In this document: piece after piece, positions 8,585-18,221 of the stretch | Layout: every line of letters begins with the position of its first letter | Numbering within the stretch: the stretch's first letter is position 1 | Assembly (NCBI RefSeq): GCF_900188085.1 | Contig: NZ_FZOU01000011.1 | Location: forward strand, 59,249-123,248 | Reading direction: 5' to 3' | DNA from: Granulicella rosea | Lineage (GTDB): Bacteria; Acidobacteriota; Terriglobia; Terriglobales; Acidobacteriaceae | DNA length: 64,000 nucleotides | Position numbers and translations under genes: made by a program | The notes under the pieces: generated by a model | Database searches by the model: none | Told to the model about the DNA's origin: nothing | What the model saw: only the letters and a program-made list of their open reading frames with translations

Positions 8585-9649
8585 ATGTTCCGCATGAGAC
8601 GTTCGCTGCTTACGCCCCTTGCCGCACTGCTGCTCTCCTCCTCCGCATCCGCAGTCCTCGCTCAGCAGGTCGTGCCGCTGTGGCCGCACCAGACGCCTGA
8701 GCCCGCGCAGACCACCGAGCCCGAGGCGGACGTCACCAAGCCCACCGACGCGCTCATCAGCGGCCACCGCACCGCGCGCATCGGCAACGTGACGAAGCCG
8801 ACCATCACCGTCTACGCGCCGGCCGGCAGCCCCGGCGCTCCGCATGCCGCGGCGCTCGTCTTCCCAGGCGGCGGCTATGTGCGGCTGGCATGGGATGGCG
8901 AGGGCGTCGACACCTGCAAATGGCTCAACTCGCTTGGGCTCACCTGTCTGCTGGTGAAGTATCGCGTGCCCGAGCCGACCCACTACCCGGATAACTATGC
9001 CGACCTCGAAGACGCCCAGCAGGCCATGCGCATCGCCCGTGCGCATGCGGCGGAGTGGCATCTGGACCCGGCGAAGATCGGCGTCATCGGCTTCTCCGCC
9101 GGCGGCAACCTGGCCGCGCTGATGAGCACCCACCCGGACGACGACCACGTGGAGTCCACCCCGGCGGCGCCCGACGTGAATCCAAAGATCGATGCGCGCG
9201 CCAACTTCGCCATCCTCGGCTATCCCGCGTATCTGGCCGTGCCGCCGAGCAACCGCGACCTGAACCCGGTCTACACGCCCAACGCCTTCACGCCGCCGAC
9301 CTTCCTGCTGGCGGCGGAGAACGATCGCTCCTACGGCTTCAACGCCGTGGTCTACTACCGCGCGCTGCTGGACGCGAAGGTGCCGGCCGAGCTGCATATG
9401 TACTCCGCTGGCGGCCACGGCTTCGGACTGCATCCGGTGGGCATGCCGGAGGAGCACTGGACCCAGACGGCGGGCCTGTGGCTTAGCTCGCTCGGCATGC
9501 TGCCGGCGGACATCCACAGGCCTATGCCAGCCCCCAGCGCCGGCGCCTGGACGAGCCCCAACGGCACTCCCTGCCCCGCACCGCCCGCGCCCCTCGCGGG
9601 ACACGTCGACACGACGGCTGCCCAGCAGATCGATCCTGCCTGCTGGTAG
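8585..9649 (+). CDS. Secreted alpha/beta hydrolase, acetyl-esterase-like
   Basis: A 354-residue alpha/beta hydrolase with a signal peptide (about residues 1-26, ending 'SAVLAQQ'). The oxyanion region is 'FPGGGY' (93-98) and the nucleophile Ser171 lies in 'GFSAGG'; Asp247 in 'AENDRS' and His278 in 'GGHGFG' complete a plausible triad. Relatives are often annotated as xylan or polysaccharide deacetylases, so a role in removing acyl groups from plant polymers is an inference. GGAG lies five bases before the ATG. A related protein is encoded further along the window (start near 29.4 kb). Confidence 0.85.
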   Translation: MFRMRRSLLTPLAALLLSSSASAVLAQQVVPLWPHQTPEPAQTTEPEADVTKPTDALISGHRTARIGNVTKPTITVYAPAGSPGAPHAAALVFPGGGYVRLAWDGEGVDTCKWLNSLGLTCLLVKYRVPEPTHYPDNYADLEDAQQAMRIARAHAAEWHLDPAKIGVIGFSAGGNLAALMSTHPDDDHVESTPAAPDVNPKIDARANFAILGYPAYLAVPPSNRDLNPVYTPNAFTPPTFLLAAENDRSYGFNAVVYYRALLDAKVPAELHMYSAGGHGFGLHPVGMPEEHWTQTAGLWLSSLGMLPADIHRPMPAPSAGAWTSPNGTPCPAPPAPLAGHVDTTAAQQIDPACW

Positions 9650-9711
9650 CGATGCAGGGGATGAGGGAATAGGGAATGCAAGCCCGTTCCTGATGCCCTA
9701 TTCCCCGCCTC

Positions 9712-11235
9712 TCAGTGTCCGTCCGTGGGCGCGGCCTGCATCGGCGTAGCCACCGCCGCCGACGCAGGCTCGCCGATCACATCCGGCCCAAGCTCCACCA
9801 ACGTACGCACCAGGTTATCCGCGACGATCCGCCCAAAGACCTTCTGCCCATACGGATTCAGGTGCGTGCGGTCGAGCGGTGCCTTGCTGCCGACGGCCTT
9901 CTGCTCGGCCTTCGCGTCCGCATGCGCCACTGCGTCGAAGCCATCGGCCTGCTCCTGCGTCATCTTGTTCAGCAACTGCGTGGAGATCGAATTCAGGTCG
10001 ACAACGGTTACATTCTCCTCCGCGCCCACCTTGCGCGTGGCGGCCGCGTAGTCGTTCAGATCCTGCACCACCTTGCCGTCCTTGAACGTGCGGCGGGAGA
10101 GCGACGTCACCAGCACCGGCACGCCGCCGATGGCGCGCACGTCGGCGATGTAGCGCTTCAGATAGGTCTGAAAGCTCCCGTCCGCGTCGGTGTGGACCTT
10201 CTCCGCGGGCTTCTGGTCGTTGTGGCCGAACTGGATGAGGTAGTAGTCGCCCTTCTCGTCGAGCGCCTTCTTCCACGCGCCCTCGTCGACGAAGCTCTTC
10301 GTGCTGCGGCCGTTCAGCGCGTCGTCGATGCAGGTTACGTTCTTCGTCATCACCGCGCAGAAGCCTGGTCCCCAGCCGCCGCCGAGCGCCACGGTCGAGT
10401 CGCCGACCAGCACGATCTTCACCGGCCCGCCCTCAATGACCTTCACCGCCTTCACGCCCGCGGGCGGCAGCTTCGCCGTCTCGGGCCGCACGTACGGCCG
10501 CAGCTCCGGCACGGCGTGGCCCAGGTCCACCGCGACGATCCGCCCGAAGACGTAGCTGCCCGCCCAGTTCAGGTGCGTCTTGTCGAAGATCGTCTTGCCG
10601 TCGCTGTCCTTCTTGGTGATGGCCAGCTTATTGCCCTCGCTCTCGCCGATCCGGTCGAGCAGCGCGATGCTTTCGGCCTGCAGGTCGATCAGAGGAACCT
10701 TCATGTCGGCGGCGACGCGCTTCATCGTCTCCGCGTGACCCAGCAGGTCGGAGTGGATCTTGCCGTCGGAGCCGAAGTAGCGGCGCGTCAGCGGGGTGCA
10801 GAGCACGGGCTTGACGCCCGCCGCGCGCGCCTCCGTGACGAACTGGCGCAGGTTGGCCTCGTACTGCGCCATCGTCACCTGCCGATCGTTGTGGTCCTTG
10901 CTCTCGGCATCGTTGTGGCCGAACTGGATCACCATGTAGTCCGGCCTGGTCGCCAGCGCACGATCCCAGATGCCCATCTGGCGAAAGGTCTTGGTGCTGG
11001 CGCCGCCGCGCGCCATGTTCAGGCAGTCGACCTCGGCGGTCAGGTTGGCGCAGAAGCCGCGGCCATAGCCGGCGTTATCCGTCTGGGTGGAGTCGCCGAT
11101 CAGGTCGATCCGCACCTTCGTACCCGGCGCCCGCACCGCCGCCGTGGCGGGGTCGAACGCACGCGCCGGATCGCCCTGCGCCGCTGCCAAACCGGAAAAA
11201 CCCATCATCAGACCGCACACCAGAAGACGCTTCAT
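9712..11235 (-). CDS. Secreted tandem SGNH esterase, rhamnogalacturonan-acetylesterase-like
   Basis: A 507-residue protein with a signal peptide (residues 1-20, ending 'GLAAAQG') and two SGNH/GDSL hydrolase domains in tandem. Domain 1 has GDST (47-50), GHND (106-109) and 'DKTHLN' (from 218); domain 2 has GDST (278-281), GHND (337-340) and 'DRTHLN' (about 478). Both therefore keep the Ser, the Gly/Asn oxyanion residues and the Asp-His pair, and both look active. The match is to the rhamnogalacturonan acetylesterase group, which deacetylates pectin. The ATG chosen begins the signal peptide; a longer upstream frame is open but unsupported. Confidence 0.88.
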   Translation of the reverse strand: MKRLLVCGLMMGFSGLAAAQGDPARAFDPATAAVRAPGTKVRIDLIGDSTQTDNAGYGRGFCANLTAEVDCLNMARGGASTKTFRQMGIWDRALATRPDYMVIQFGHNDAESKDHNDRQVTMAQYEANLRQFVTEARAAGVKPVLCTPLTRRYFGSDGKIHSDLLGHAETMKRVAADMKVPLIDLQAESIALLDRIGESEGNKLAITKKDSDGKTIFDKTHLNWAGSYVFGRIVAVDLGHAVPELRPYVRPETAKLPPAGVKAVKVIEGGPVKIVLVGDSTVALGGGWGPGFCAVMTKNVTCIDDALNGRSTKSFVDEGAWKKALDEKGDYYLIQFGHNDQKPAEKVHTDADGSFQTYLKRYIADVRAIGGVPVLVTSLSRRTFKDGKVVQDLNDYAAATRKVGAEENVTVVDLNSISTQLLNKMTQEQADGFDAVAHADAKAEQKAVGSKAPLDRTHLNPYGQKVFGRIVADNLVRTLVELGPDVIGEPASAAVATPMQAAPTDGH

Positions 11236-11647
11236 CGGACCCCATCCTGAGGAAATTTCGAACGGCTCAAGACTACCACTCGCGCGCGGCATGCGGGGAG
11301 TGGTTGGACCAATGCAAATCAACTTCACAAAAAGCCGCTATCGGGCGGTCGAACCGGCGCACCGGCCTGTTGAAAATCGGGACAGAAACTCTTGACTCGC
11401 TCCGAATATCGGCCTAACCTTTCATCAGAGCAAGGCTCCTCGCGCTTGCGCAGAGTTGAGCCGGCCCTAACGAAGTCCACCCACTTCGTTGCATGACCGG
11501 AATACCCACGCAACAGCCCCCACCGCGCTGCGTGGGTTTCCTCTTTAAGGGCATGGCTTTGCCTTGTCTTCTGGCTTGTCGTTCCCGAAGGGAATCTGCT
11601 TCTGTCTTTCTTGCGCGAGCTGACGCATCTAAACTGAAAGACAGCCG
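11236..11647. other. Intergenic region with several hairpins
   Basis: About 410 bases between divergent genes. It holds two clear hairpins: AACGAAGT with its complement (11469-11490) and CCCACGCA with TGCGTGGG (11505-11536), the second followed by TTTCCTCTTT. A repeat copy follows (listed separately). No coding frame here has supporting features. Confidence 0.6.
11576..11612 (+). repeat. Short interspersed repeat, family 2, copy 1
   Basis: The sequence TTGTCGTTCCCGAAGGGAAT, followed by a C/T-rich end, contains a TTCCC-GAA-GGGAA palindrome. A reverse-complement copy with the same core lies near 56.35 kb. Both are intergenic. Confidence 0.55.
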
Positions 11648-13303
11648 ATGCCACTCGAATCCCCAGACACCTCTCCCCTGACGCCGCCGTCGATCCAGCC
11701 CAGCGGCTTCGGTCCTCTGCGCATTCCGCTCTTTCGCGACCGCTGGATTGCGTCGACCGTCTCGTCGCTCGGCACCTGGATGCAGGACACGGCCGGCACC
11801 TGGCTGATGACCTCGCTGACCGCCTCGCCGCTGCTGATCGCGCTGATGCAGACCGCCGCGTCGTTGCCGGTGCTCTTCCTCGGGTTGCTGGCCGGGGCGA
11901 CGGCGGACATCTTCGACCGGCGCCGCCTGCTCATCTTCTGGCAGGGGTGGATGCTGGGCTCGGTCGCGATTCTCGCACTGCTGACGTTCCTCGGACACAT
12001 CTCGCCGTGGGCGCTGCTGGCGTTCACCTTTCTGCTGAACATCGGCTCCGCGATGAACAACCCGGCGTGGCAGGCGATCGTGCCAGAGCTGGTGCCGCGC
12101 GAGCTGATCCCCGACACCGTCTCGCTGAACGCCGCGTCGAACAACCTTGCGCGCGCCGTCGGCCCGGCCATCGGCGGCCTGATGGTCGCGGCCTTCAAGA
12201 ATACCGACACCGGCTCGGGCTTTGTCTTCCTGCTCAACGCGCTGTCGTTCGCCGGCGTCATCTGGGTGCTGGTGAACTGGAAGCGCACGCCGCTGTTCAA
12301 GTCCGCGCTGCCGTCCGAACGCATCGCCGGGTCCATTCGCTCTGGCCTGCGCTATGTGCGCTACTCGCCGCCGATGCAGGCCTCGCTGCTGCGCGCGTTT
12401 ATCTACACGTTCTTCGTCTCGGCGGTCTGGTCGCTGCTGGCCGTGGTCGCCGCACAGGACCTGAAGCAGGGCGCGCTGGGCTACGGCATTCTGAACGGCT
12501 CGCTGGGCATCGGCGCGTTGATCGCCGCGACGCAGTTGCCGAAGATTCGCCGGCGGTTCGACGCGAACACGATCATCGCCGTCTCCACGCTGTATAACGT
12601 CTGCGTGCTGCTGGTGATGGCGTGGGTGCATACGCCGTGGATCATTATCCCGGTGCTGGTGCTCTCGGGCTCGGCCTGGACGAGCACCATGTCGACGCTG
12701 AACACCTCGGTGCAGCTCGGCGCGCCCGGCTGGGTCACCGCACGCGCGCTCGGCACCTACCTGATGACCTTCCAGGGCGGCATGGCGCTGGGTTCGGTGT
12801 TGTGGGGATTCGTCGCGGAGCACAGCAGCACGCGCATCTCGCTGACCGCGTCGGCCGCGGGCCTGCTCGTCACCCTGCCCTTCGCGCATCGCTTCAAGAT
12901 TCTGCAAGGCCCAACGCCGGACCATACGCCTTATCAGTGGAAGCGGCCCGCGCCCGAACCCGTGCTGAACGATCCCGACGAAGGCCCGATCCGCGTGTCG
13001 ATCGTCTACACCGTGCCGCTCGACCGGTACGACGAGTTCACCCACGCCATCCATGCGCTGCGCGGCGTCCGCCTGCGCGACGGCGCCATCCGCTGGGGCG
13101 TCTTCCGCGATGCTCTGCGGCCGGAGCTGCTGAACGAGACCTTCATCATGGAGAGCTGGATCGACTACCTGCGCTCCCGCGAACGCATGACCGCCGACGA
13201 CCAGCGCATCCGCGACCGCGTCTGGGCGATCCATGCAGGGGACGGGCCGCCGGTCACAAGCCACCAGATCTATGCGAAGGAAGCGCACGCGGTAAAGGAG
13301 TAG
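11648..13303 (+). CDS. MFS exporter with C-terminal monooxygenase-like (ABM) domain
   Basis: A 551-residue protein. Residues of about 20-420 form the MFS_3/EntS-type transporter: many hydrophobic helices, 'FDRRRLLIFWQ' between early helices and 'NNLARAVGPAIGG' in the middle. After 'FAHRFKI' comes a soluble tail of about 130 residues starting near 'IRVSIVYTVPLDRYDEF', containing 'RWGVFRDALRPELLNETF' and 'ESWIDYLRSRERM'. This is the dimeric alpha/beta barrel pattern of the antibiotic-biosynthesis-monooxygenase family. The substrate is unknown; drug, siderophore or metabolite export is likely from the family. Confidence 0.87.
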   Translation: MPLESPDTSPLTPPSIQPSGFGPLRIPLFRDRWIASTVSSLGTWMQDTAGTWLMTSLTASPLLIALMQTAASLPVLFLGLLAGATADIFDRRRLLIFWQGWMLGSVAILALLTFLGHISPWALLAFTFLLNIGSAMNNPAWQAIVPELVPRELIPDTVSLNAASNNLARAVGPAIGGLMVAAFKNTDTGSGFVFLLNALSFAGVIWVLVNWKRTPLFKSALPSERIAGSIRSGLRYVRYSPPMQASLLRAFIYTFFVSAVWSLLAVVAAQDLKQGALGYGILNGSLGIGALIAATQLPKIRRRFDANTIIAVSTLYNVCVLLVMAWVHTPWIIIPVLVLSGSAWTSTMSTLNTSVQLGAPGWVTARALGTYLMTFQGGMALGSVLWGFVAEHSSTRISLTASAAGLLVTLPFAHRFKILQGPTPDHTPYQWKRPAPEPVLNDPDEGPIRVSIVYTVPLDRYDEFTHAIHALRGVRLRDGAIRWGVFRDALRPELLNETFIMESWIDYLRSRERMTADDQRIRDRVWAIHAGDGPPVTSHQIYAKEAHAVKE

Positions 13304-13634
13304 GCGGTGCGGGTCGGGCAAGGTCGGAAAGCGCTTGTCATCCTGAGCGTATCGAAGGATCTGCTTTGGCTTTTGTCGTTGCCTGTTCCTGCCTACGCCC
13401 GTACCGCACGCCCTGTAGCGTATTTACGCCATGCTCCGAAACAAGAACAAACAACGGCCAAAGCAGGTCCTTCGCTTCGCTCAGGATGACAGGCATTTAG
13501 GGTGGCCTGTGAGCAGAAGATAATCCGCTCTCAACTGTCTGGAATGAGCGCTCCACACGACCTCTTGTGGAACGGGTCGACCACCATCTACCATTTAAAG
13601 GTCATGAACTTTTGCAGTAAGAACGGGAGCAACG
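13304..13634. other. Intergenic region containing a REP-like repeat
   Basis: About 330 bases between the MFS gene and osmC. Most of it is repeat copy 3 (listed separately). The remaining bases upstream of osmC hold no gene; a promoter for osmC should lie here but I cannot pick one with confidence. Confidence 0.5.
13337..13490. repeat. REP-like inverted repeat, copy 3 (long spacer)
   Basis: The left arm GTCATCCTGAGCGTATCGAA and the right arm ending GCTTCGCTCAGGATGAC are about 90 bases apart, wider than in copies 1 and 2. The spacer has no coding features. Confidence 0.8.
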
Positions 13635-14042
13635 ATGGTCGCCATTGAAATCGAGTATCAGGGAGATTTGCATTGCGAGGCAGTACACGGTCCCTCGGGA
13701 ACCAAGCTCAATACGGACGCGCCCAAGGATAACCAGGGACGCGGCGAGAGCTTCTCGCCGACCGACCTGGTCGCAACCGCGCTCGGAAGCTGCATCCTGT
13801 CGGTCATGGGCATTATGGCCCGCACGCTGGACATCGATATCGCCGGGGCAACGGCCAGCGTGACGAAGGAGATGACCTCTTCCGCGCCGCGACGGATCGA
13901 GCGGCTGGCAGTGACGATCCGTGTTCCGAAGCCGGTGACCGAGGAGAATCGCACGAAGCTGGAGCGCGCCGCGCATACCTGTCCGGTACACAAGAGCCTG
14001 CATCCCGATGTGCAGATGCCGATCCAATTCATTTGGGGATAG
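13635..14042 (+). CDS. OsmC family peroxide-detoxifying protein
   Basis: A 135-residue protein of the OsmC/Ohr family, which reduces organic hydroperoxides through two cysteines. The peroxidatic Cys53 lies in 'ALGSCILSVMG' and the resolving Cys116 in 'AAHTCPVHKSL', spaced as the family requires. The sequence is closer to the OsmC/YhfA-like branch than to Ohr, so the natural substrate is uncertain. GGGAGC lies four bases before the ATG. A strong terminator follows the stop. Confidence 0.88.
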   Translation: MVAIEIEYQGDLHCEAVHGPSGTKLNTDAPKDNQGRGESFSPTDLVATALGSCILSVMGIMARTLDIDIAGATASVTKEMTSSAPRRIERLAVTIRVPKPVTEENRTKLERAAHTCPVHKSLHPDVQMPIQFIWG

Positions 14043-14065
14043 AAGACGACTTGGGCTGGAAAACA

Positions 14066-14093
14066 GAAGGGCGCGGCCGAGGCCGCGCCCTTC
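14066..14093. terminator. Perfect palindromic terminator between convergent genes
   Basis: A 13-bp perfect stem (GAAGGGCGCGGCC and its complement) with a two-base centre, lying between the stop codons of osmC and sucA. It can serve both strands; the T-run is short, so it may act mainly as a transcript-stabilising end. Confidence 0.7.
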
Positions 14094-14108
14094 ATGTTGC
14101 ACCGATTG

Positions 14109-16589
14109 CTACGCGCCGAACGCCAGGTTGATCAGCGTCTTCTCTTCCAGATCGTGCGCCTTGGCCGAACCCGTCGCCGGGCTGGCCGCCGCGCTGCGCT
14201 TCACGCTGGTCAGCGCGCGGTCGCCCGCGATCTTCTTCAGGTGCGGCATGACGTACGAGAAGGCGCCCATGTTCGCCGGCTCTTCCTGCACCCAGACGAT
14301 CTCGGCGTCAGGATGCTGATCGAGCGCCGCCTGCATCTCCTCCTCCGGGAACGGGTACATCTGCTCCAGGAAGACGATGCCGACGGACATATCCTTGCGC
14401 TTCTCACGCTCCACGCGCAGGTTGTGGCCGATCTTGCCCGAGCAGACGAGTACGCGGCGCGGGTTCTGGACCGCGTTATCCGGCAGCACATTCTTGAAGC
14501 CGTCCGCGGCGAAATCCGCCAGCGTCGACGACGCATCCGGGTGCCGCAGCATGGACTTCGGCGTCATCACGACCAACGGCTTACGCCACTGACGCATCGC
14601 CTGCCGGCGCAGCATGTGAAAGTACTGCGCCGCGGTCGAGGGCTGGCAGATCTGCATGTTGTCGAGCGCCGCGAGCTGCAGGAAGCGTTCGAGACGAGCG
14701 CTCGAGTGCTCCGGACCCTGACCTTCGTAGCCATGCGGCAGCAGCATCACGATGCCCGACAGCAGACCCCACTTCGCCTCCGACGCCGAGATGAACTGGT
14801 CGATGATGATCTGCGCGCCGTTGGCGAAGTCGCCGAACTGCGCCTCCCACAGCACCAGAGCCTCGGGATAGTCGCGCGAGTAGCCGTACTCGTAGCCCAG
14901 CACCGCGGCCTCGGACAGCAGCGTGTTGTAGACCTCGAACCGCGCCTGCCCTTCACCCATGTGCTCGAGCGGCGTGTACTTCGCCTCGGTCTCGATATCC
15001 GTCAGCACCGCGTGGCGCTGATTGAAGGTGCCGCGCTGCGAGTCCTGCCCGGTAAGGCGAACCGGCGTGCCGGTCGTGACGAGCGAGGCGTAGGCCAGCA
15101 GCTCCGCCATGCCGTAGTCGAACGGACGCGCGCCGTCGCCCATCTGCACCCGCTCGGCAAACAGCTTCTTCAGCTTCGGATGTATGTGAAAGCCCTCGGG
15201 AACGTTGGTCAGCGCAGCCGTCAGGCTCTTGACCTGCGCCGCGTCGATGCCGGTCTTCAAGGTTGCGTCGGCCTCGGTCAGCGTGCCGCCGTGATAGGGG
15301 TCCCAGTACGAGGGAAGTTGCGCGAGCACCGGCTTATGCTCGGCCTTGGTCGCGAGCTTCTGCTCGTCGAGGAAGACCTGCTGGATCGCCTTCACCTCTT
15401 CGGTGCAGTCGACGCCGATCTGCTTCGCATACTTCAGATACAGCACCGGATGATCCTTGATGATCGCGTAGCGGCGCGGCGACGTGACCGTCGGGTCGTC
15501 GACCTCGGAGTGCCCATGCCGGCGATAGCCGACCAGATCGACCACCACATCCGAGCCAAAGGTGCTGCGATACTCGGCGGCGATGCCGGCGACGCGCATC
15601 ACCGCGTCCGGATCCTCGGCATTGACGTGGAAGATCGGCACCGGCAGGCGCTTGGCGATGTCGGTCGAAAAGCGCGAGCTGTTCGACTCCTCCGGCACAG
15701 CCGTGAAGCCAAGCAGATTGTTCACCACAACCTGAATCGTGCCGCCGACGTTATATCCCTTCAGCCAGCTCATATTCAGCGTCTCGGCCGTGATGCCCTG
15801 GCCGGCAAAGGCCGCATCGCCATGCATGACCAGCGGCAGAACCTTCTTCTCGCTGCCGGCGCCGAACCGCGTCTGCTTGGCGCGCGTGCGGCCCATCAGC
15901 ACGGGGTTGACCGCCTCCAGATGGCTCGGGTTCGAGGCCAGGTGCAGCTCGACCTTCTTGCCCTCCGGCGAGGTGTAGGTTCCGGTCGCGCCGACGTGGT
16001 ACTTCACATCTCCGCCGCCCAGCGTGCTGCGCGGGTCGACATCCTCAAACTTGGTGAAGATCTCCGACGAGCTGCGGCCGACCGTGTTGGTCATCACGTT
16101 CAGGCGTCCGCGATGGCTCATGGCCAGCATCGCCAGCTCGACCCCCAGGTCCGCGCTGACACGGAAGACCTCGTCGAGGAACGGAATCAGCACCGTCAGG
16201 CCTTCGAGCGAAAACCGCTTCGTTCCCAGGTAGCGCGACTGAATCACCTGCTCGAACAGGTCGGCTTGGATGAGACGCGTGAGGATGTGCTTCTGGTCTG
16301 GAACCGGCGCGGGCCGCTCCATGCGCTCCTGAATCCACTGCCGCTTCTCGATGCTGGCGATGTGCATGAACTCGACGCCAATGGTGCCGCAGTAGAATCC
16401 GCGCGCGTCGACCGCATCCTGGCCCTCTTCCACCGGCACAGGGAAGGGCTCGCCGGGAAGATACTGCCCCAGCGGGTCGAGCTGCGTCTGCAGAAAGCCC
16501 CAGCGGCGGAAGACGTCGAAGGTGGTCTCGCGCTGACTCGGTCGTCCGTCCTGTGTGGTTGCTGCCGCCTTCTTTTCCTTGGTCGCCAT
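14109..16589 (-). CDS. sucA: 2-oxoglutarate dehydrogenase E1 component
   Basis: Thiamine-diphosphate enzyme that decarboxylates 2-oxoglutarate in the TCA cycle and passes the succinyl group to E2. The 826-residue sequence has 'SHRGRLNVMTN', 'NPSHLEAVNPV', the cofactor region 'MHGDAAFAGQG', and the late motif 'LPHGYEGQGPEHSSARLERFLQL' region typical of E1o. It is about 100 residues shorter than the E. coli protein, mainly at the N-terminus. The ATG follows a GAGG about 12 bases upstream; an upstream in-frame extension lacks family similarity. sucB is not adjacent. Confidence 0.93.
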   Translation of the reverse strand: MATKEKKAAATTQDGRPSQRETTFDVFRRWGFLQTQLDPLGQYLPGEPFPVPVEEGQDAVDARGFYCGTIGVEFMHIASIEKRQWIQERMERPAPVPDQKHILTRLIQADLFEQVIQSRYLGTKRFSLEGLTVLIPFLDEVFRVSADLGVELAMLAMSHRGRLNVMTNTVGRSSSEIFTKFEDVDPRSTLGGGDVKYHVGATGTYTSPEGKKVELHLASNPSHLEAVNPVLMGRTRAKQTRFGAGSEKKVLPLVMHGDAAFAGQGITAETLNMSWLKGYNVGGTIQVVVNNLLGFTAVPEESNSSRFSTDIAKRLPVPIFHVNAEDPDAVMRVAGIAAEYRSTFGSDVVVDLVGYRRHGHSEVDDPTVTSPRRYAIIKDHPVLYLKYAKQIGVDCTEEVKAIQQVFLDEQKLATKAEHKPVLAQLPSYWDPYHGGTLTEADATLKTGIDAAQVKSLTAALTNVPEGFHIHPKLKKLFAERVQMGDGARPFDYGMAELLAYASLVTTGTPVRLTGQDSQRGTFNQRHAVLTDIETEAKYTPLEHMGEGQARFEVYNTLLSEAAVLGYEYGYSRDYPEALVLWEAQFGDFANGAQIIIDQFISASEAKWGLLSGIVMLLPHGYEGQGPEHSSARLERFLQLAALDNMQICQPSTAAQYFHMLRRQAMRQWRKPLVVMTPKSMLRHPDASSTLADFAADGFKNVLPDNAVQNPRRVLVCSGKIGHNLRVEREKRKDMSVGIVFLEQMYPFPEEEMQAALDQHPDAEIVWVQEEPANMGAFSYVMPHLKKIAGDRALTSVKRSAAASPATGSAKAHDLEEKTLINLAFGA

Positions 16590-16808
16590 CGCTAGCCCAA
16601 TCCTCGGTATAAAAATTTTGTATTCGGTGCGGAAAATGTTTCTGCTCCGCGTCACTTGGTATGCTATGCCTATCGCGATAGGACGCGAAACCCCGGTAGC
16701 CGGTATTCGCGCAGGCTGGGCGAAATCGTATCGAAAGTTGCACTCCCTCGCCCGGTCGAGCGCATTGCCTGCGAAATCTTATTCGCGACCGGCCACTATA
16801 TTGGTGAC

Positions 16809-17723
16809 ATGAGTCTGCTTCGCGACGCCTCGCATTCCCTGCTTCTGCTCGCGGTCCTGGGTTGCGCGTTGCACGCGCAGGAGCCGAATACAGAGACAAA
16901 GCCCCTCGACGCTCCACTACCCGACATCTCCAACCTTATGCACGAGGTCGAACGTCAGCAACGCGTCGACGAAAGCATCCAGAAGGACTATATCTACCAC
17001 GAGGCCACGCGGTTCGAAGAGGTCGACGGCCACGGCCAAACGAAGAAGGTCGTCGCGAAAGAGTTCGATATCTTCTGGATCAACGGCGTCAACGTGCGCC
17101 GGCAGACGAAGAAGGACGGCCGCGATCTCACTCCGGACGAGCTTCGCAAGGAGAACGAGCGGATCGATAAAGAGGTCGCCAAGGGGCGGGAGCGCCGGGA
17201 CAAGGCCGACGCCAAGGGCAAGGAGACCGACAGCCAGGGCAACGAGGAGATCACCGTCTCCCGCCTGCTGGAGCTGGGTTCGTTTAGCAACGAGCGCCGC
17301 ATCGCACTCGAAGGCCGCGACACGATCGTCGTCGACTTCGCCGGAAATCCCAAAGCGAAGACGCACTCCAGCGCCGAAAGCGCGCTGAAAGTTCTTGCCG
17401 GAACGGTCTGGATCGACGAACACGATCGCTCGATCGTCCAGCTCGAAGGCCGCATGATGGACAACTTCAAAGTCGGCGGCGGATTGGTGCTGAACGTACA
17501 CAAAGACACGAACTTCGCCCTGCACAACCGCAAGGTCAACGGTGAGGCCTGGCTTCCGGTCTCATTCGAAGCGCACGGACAGGCTCGAATCCTGCTCTTT
17601 GACAGCCTGAACGGCAACGTCCACGCCCAGTTCGGGGACTATCGCAAGTTCAAGACGAAGTCGACCCTGCTGCCGGGAATGGAAGAGCTGCCGCCCGAGG
17701 ACAAACCGCAGGACAAGCCCTGA
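16809..17723 (+). CDS. Exported protein of unknown function
   Basis: A 304-residue protein with an N-terminal signal sequence; 'LAVLGC' could be a lipobox, or cleavage could follow 'LHA'. The middle is highly charged (many Lys/Glu/Asp), and the C-terminal half reads like a beta-rich fold: 'VWIDEHDRSIVQLEGRMMDNFKVG', then 'WLPVSFEAHGQARILLF'. This resembles the LolA/outer-membrane sorting type of sheet, but I would not assign it. TATATT lies exactly six bases before the ATG and no good ribosome binding site is present, so translation may be leaderless. Confidence 0.75.
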   Translation: MSLLRDASHSLLLLAVLGCALHAQEPNTETKPLDAPLPDISNLMHEVERQQRVDESIQKDYIYHEATRFEEVDGHGQTKKVVAKEFDIFWINGVNVRRQTKKDGRDLTPDELRKENERIDKEVAKGRERRDKADAKGKETDSQGNEEITVSRLLELGSFSNERRIALEGRDTIVVDFAGNPKAKTHSSAESALKVLAGTVWIDEHDRSIVQLEGRMMDNFKVGGGLVLNVHKDTNFALHNRKVNGEAWLPVSFEAHGQARILLFDSLNGNVHAQFGDYRKFKTKSTLLPGMEELPPEDKPQDKP

Positions 17724-17824
17724 AATCGCATCCCTACCATTTTCGGAGCAGCCACAAACGGCGAAGAGGGATAGCCTAAGCCATCCCTCCCGCAAAACTT
17801 GGTTGAAGCCGGTGTGGCTAAAGA

Positions 17825-18025
17825 CTAGAGAGGCTGAACGTCAGACGCCTGCCAACCCTTGGGTCCCTTGACCACGTTGAACTGCACAGCCTGACCCTCT
17901 TGGAGGCTCTTGAAACCGTTCGAATTGATCGCCGAGTAGTGAACAAACACATCCTCGCCGTTCTGACGGCTGATGAAGCCAAACCCCTTGGCATCGTTAA
18001 ACCACTTCACTGTTCCCTGTTCCAT
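17825..18025 (-). CDS. Cold-shock-domain protein
   Basis: A 66-residue single cold-shock domain that binds single-stranded RNA or DNA. RNP1 'KGFGFI' and RNP2 'VFVHY' are intact, and 'GTVKWFND' opens the fold as in CspA. Length is standard. GGAAAG lies nine bases before the ATG. A long leader upstream is possible, as for other csp genes, but I cannot define a thermosensor structure. An inverted repeat (GAGGGAT with ATCCCTC, 17766-17789) follows the stop on this strand and may end the transcript. Confidence 0.93.
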   Translation of the reverse strand: MEQGTVKWFNDAKGFGFISRQNGEDVFVHYSAINSNGFKSLQEGQAVQFNVVKGPKGWQASDVQPL

Positions 18026-18221
18026 GATGAGTCTTTCCTTATTACAGATGAAATTTTGCCGCTAAAACAAATTGGGGTTCGACGTTACAGCCCTGCAGAC
18101 AACCAATCTGTTTGAAACGATGACCAAAGGTTAGCACGAGTGGCAAGGATTCGGTGGAAAAGTTTACACTTTCGATGAATCTGCCCTGAAAATAGTGCAT
18201 CGCACTGGGAAAAAGCGCCTG

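Noticed and set aside
11414..13321. Long minus-strand frame over the MFS gene and its upstream region
   Set aside because: Arg/Gln-rich shadow of the transporter gene without a start signal.
14094..16595. Long open frame antisense to sucA
   Set aside because: sucA has all E1 motifs; the antisense product has none.
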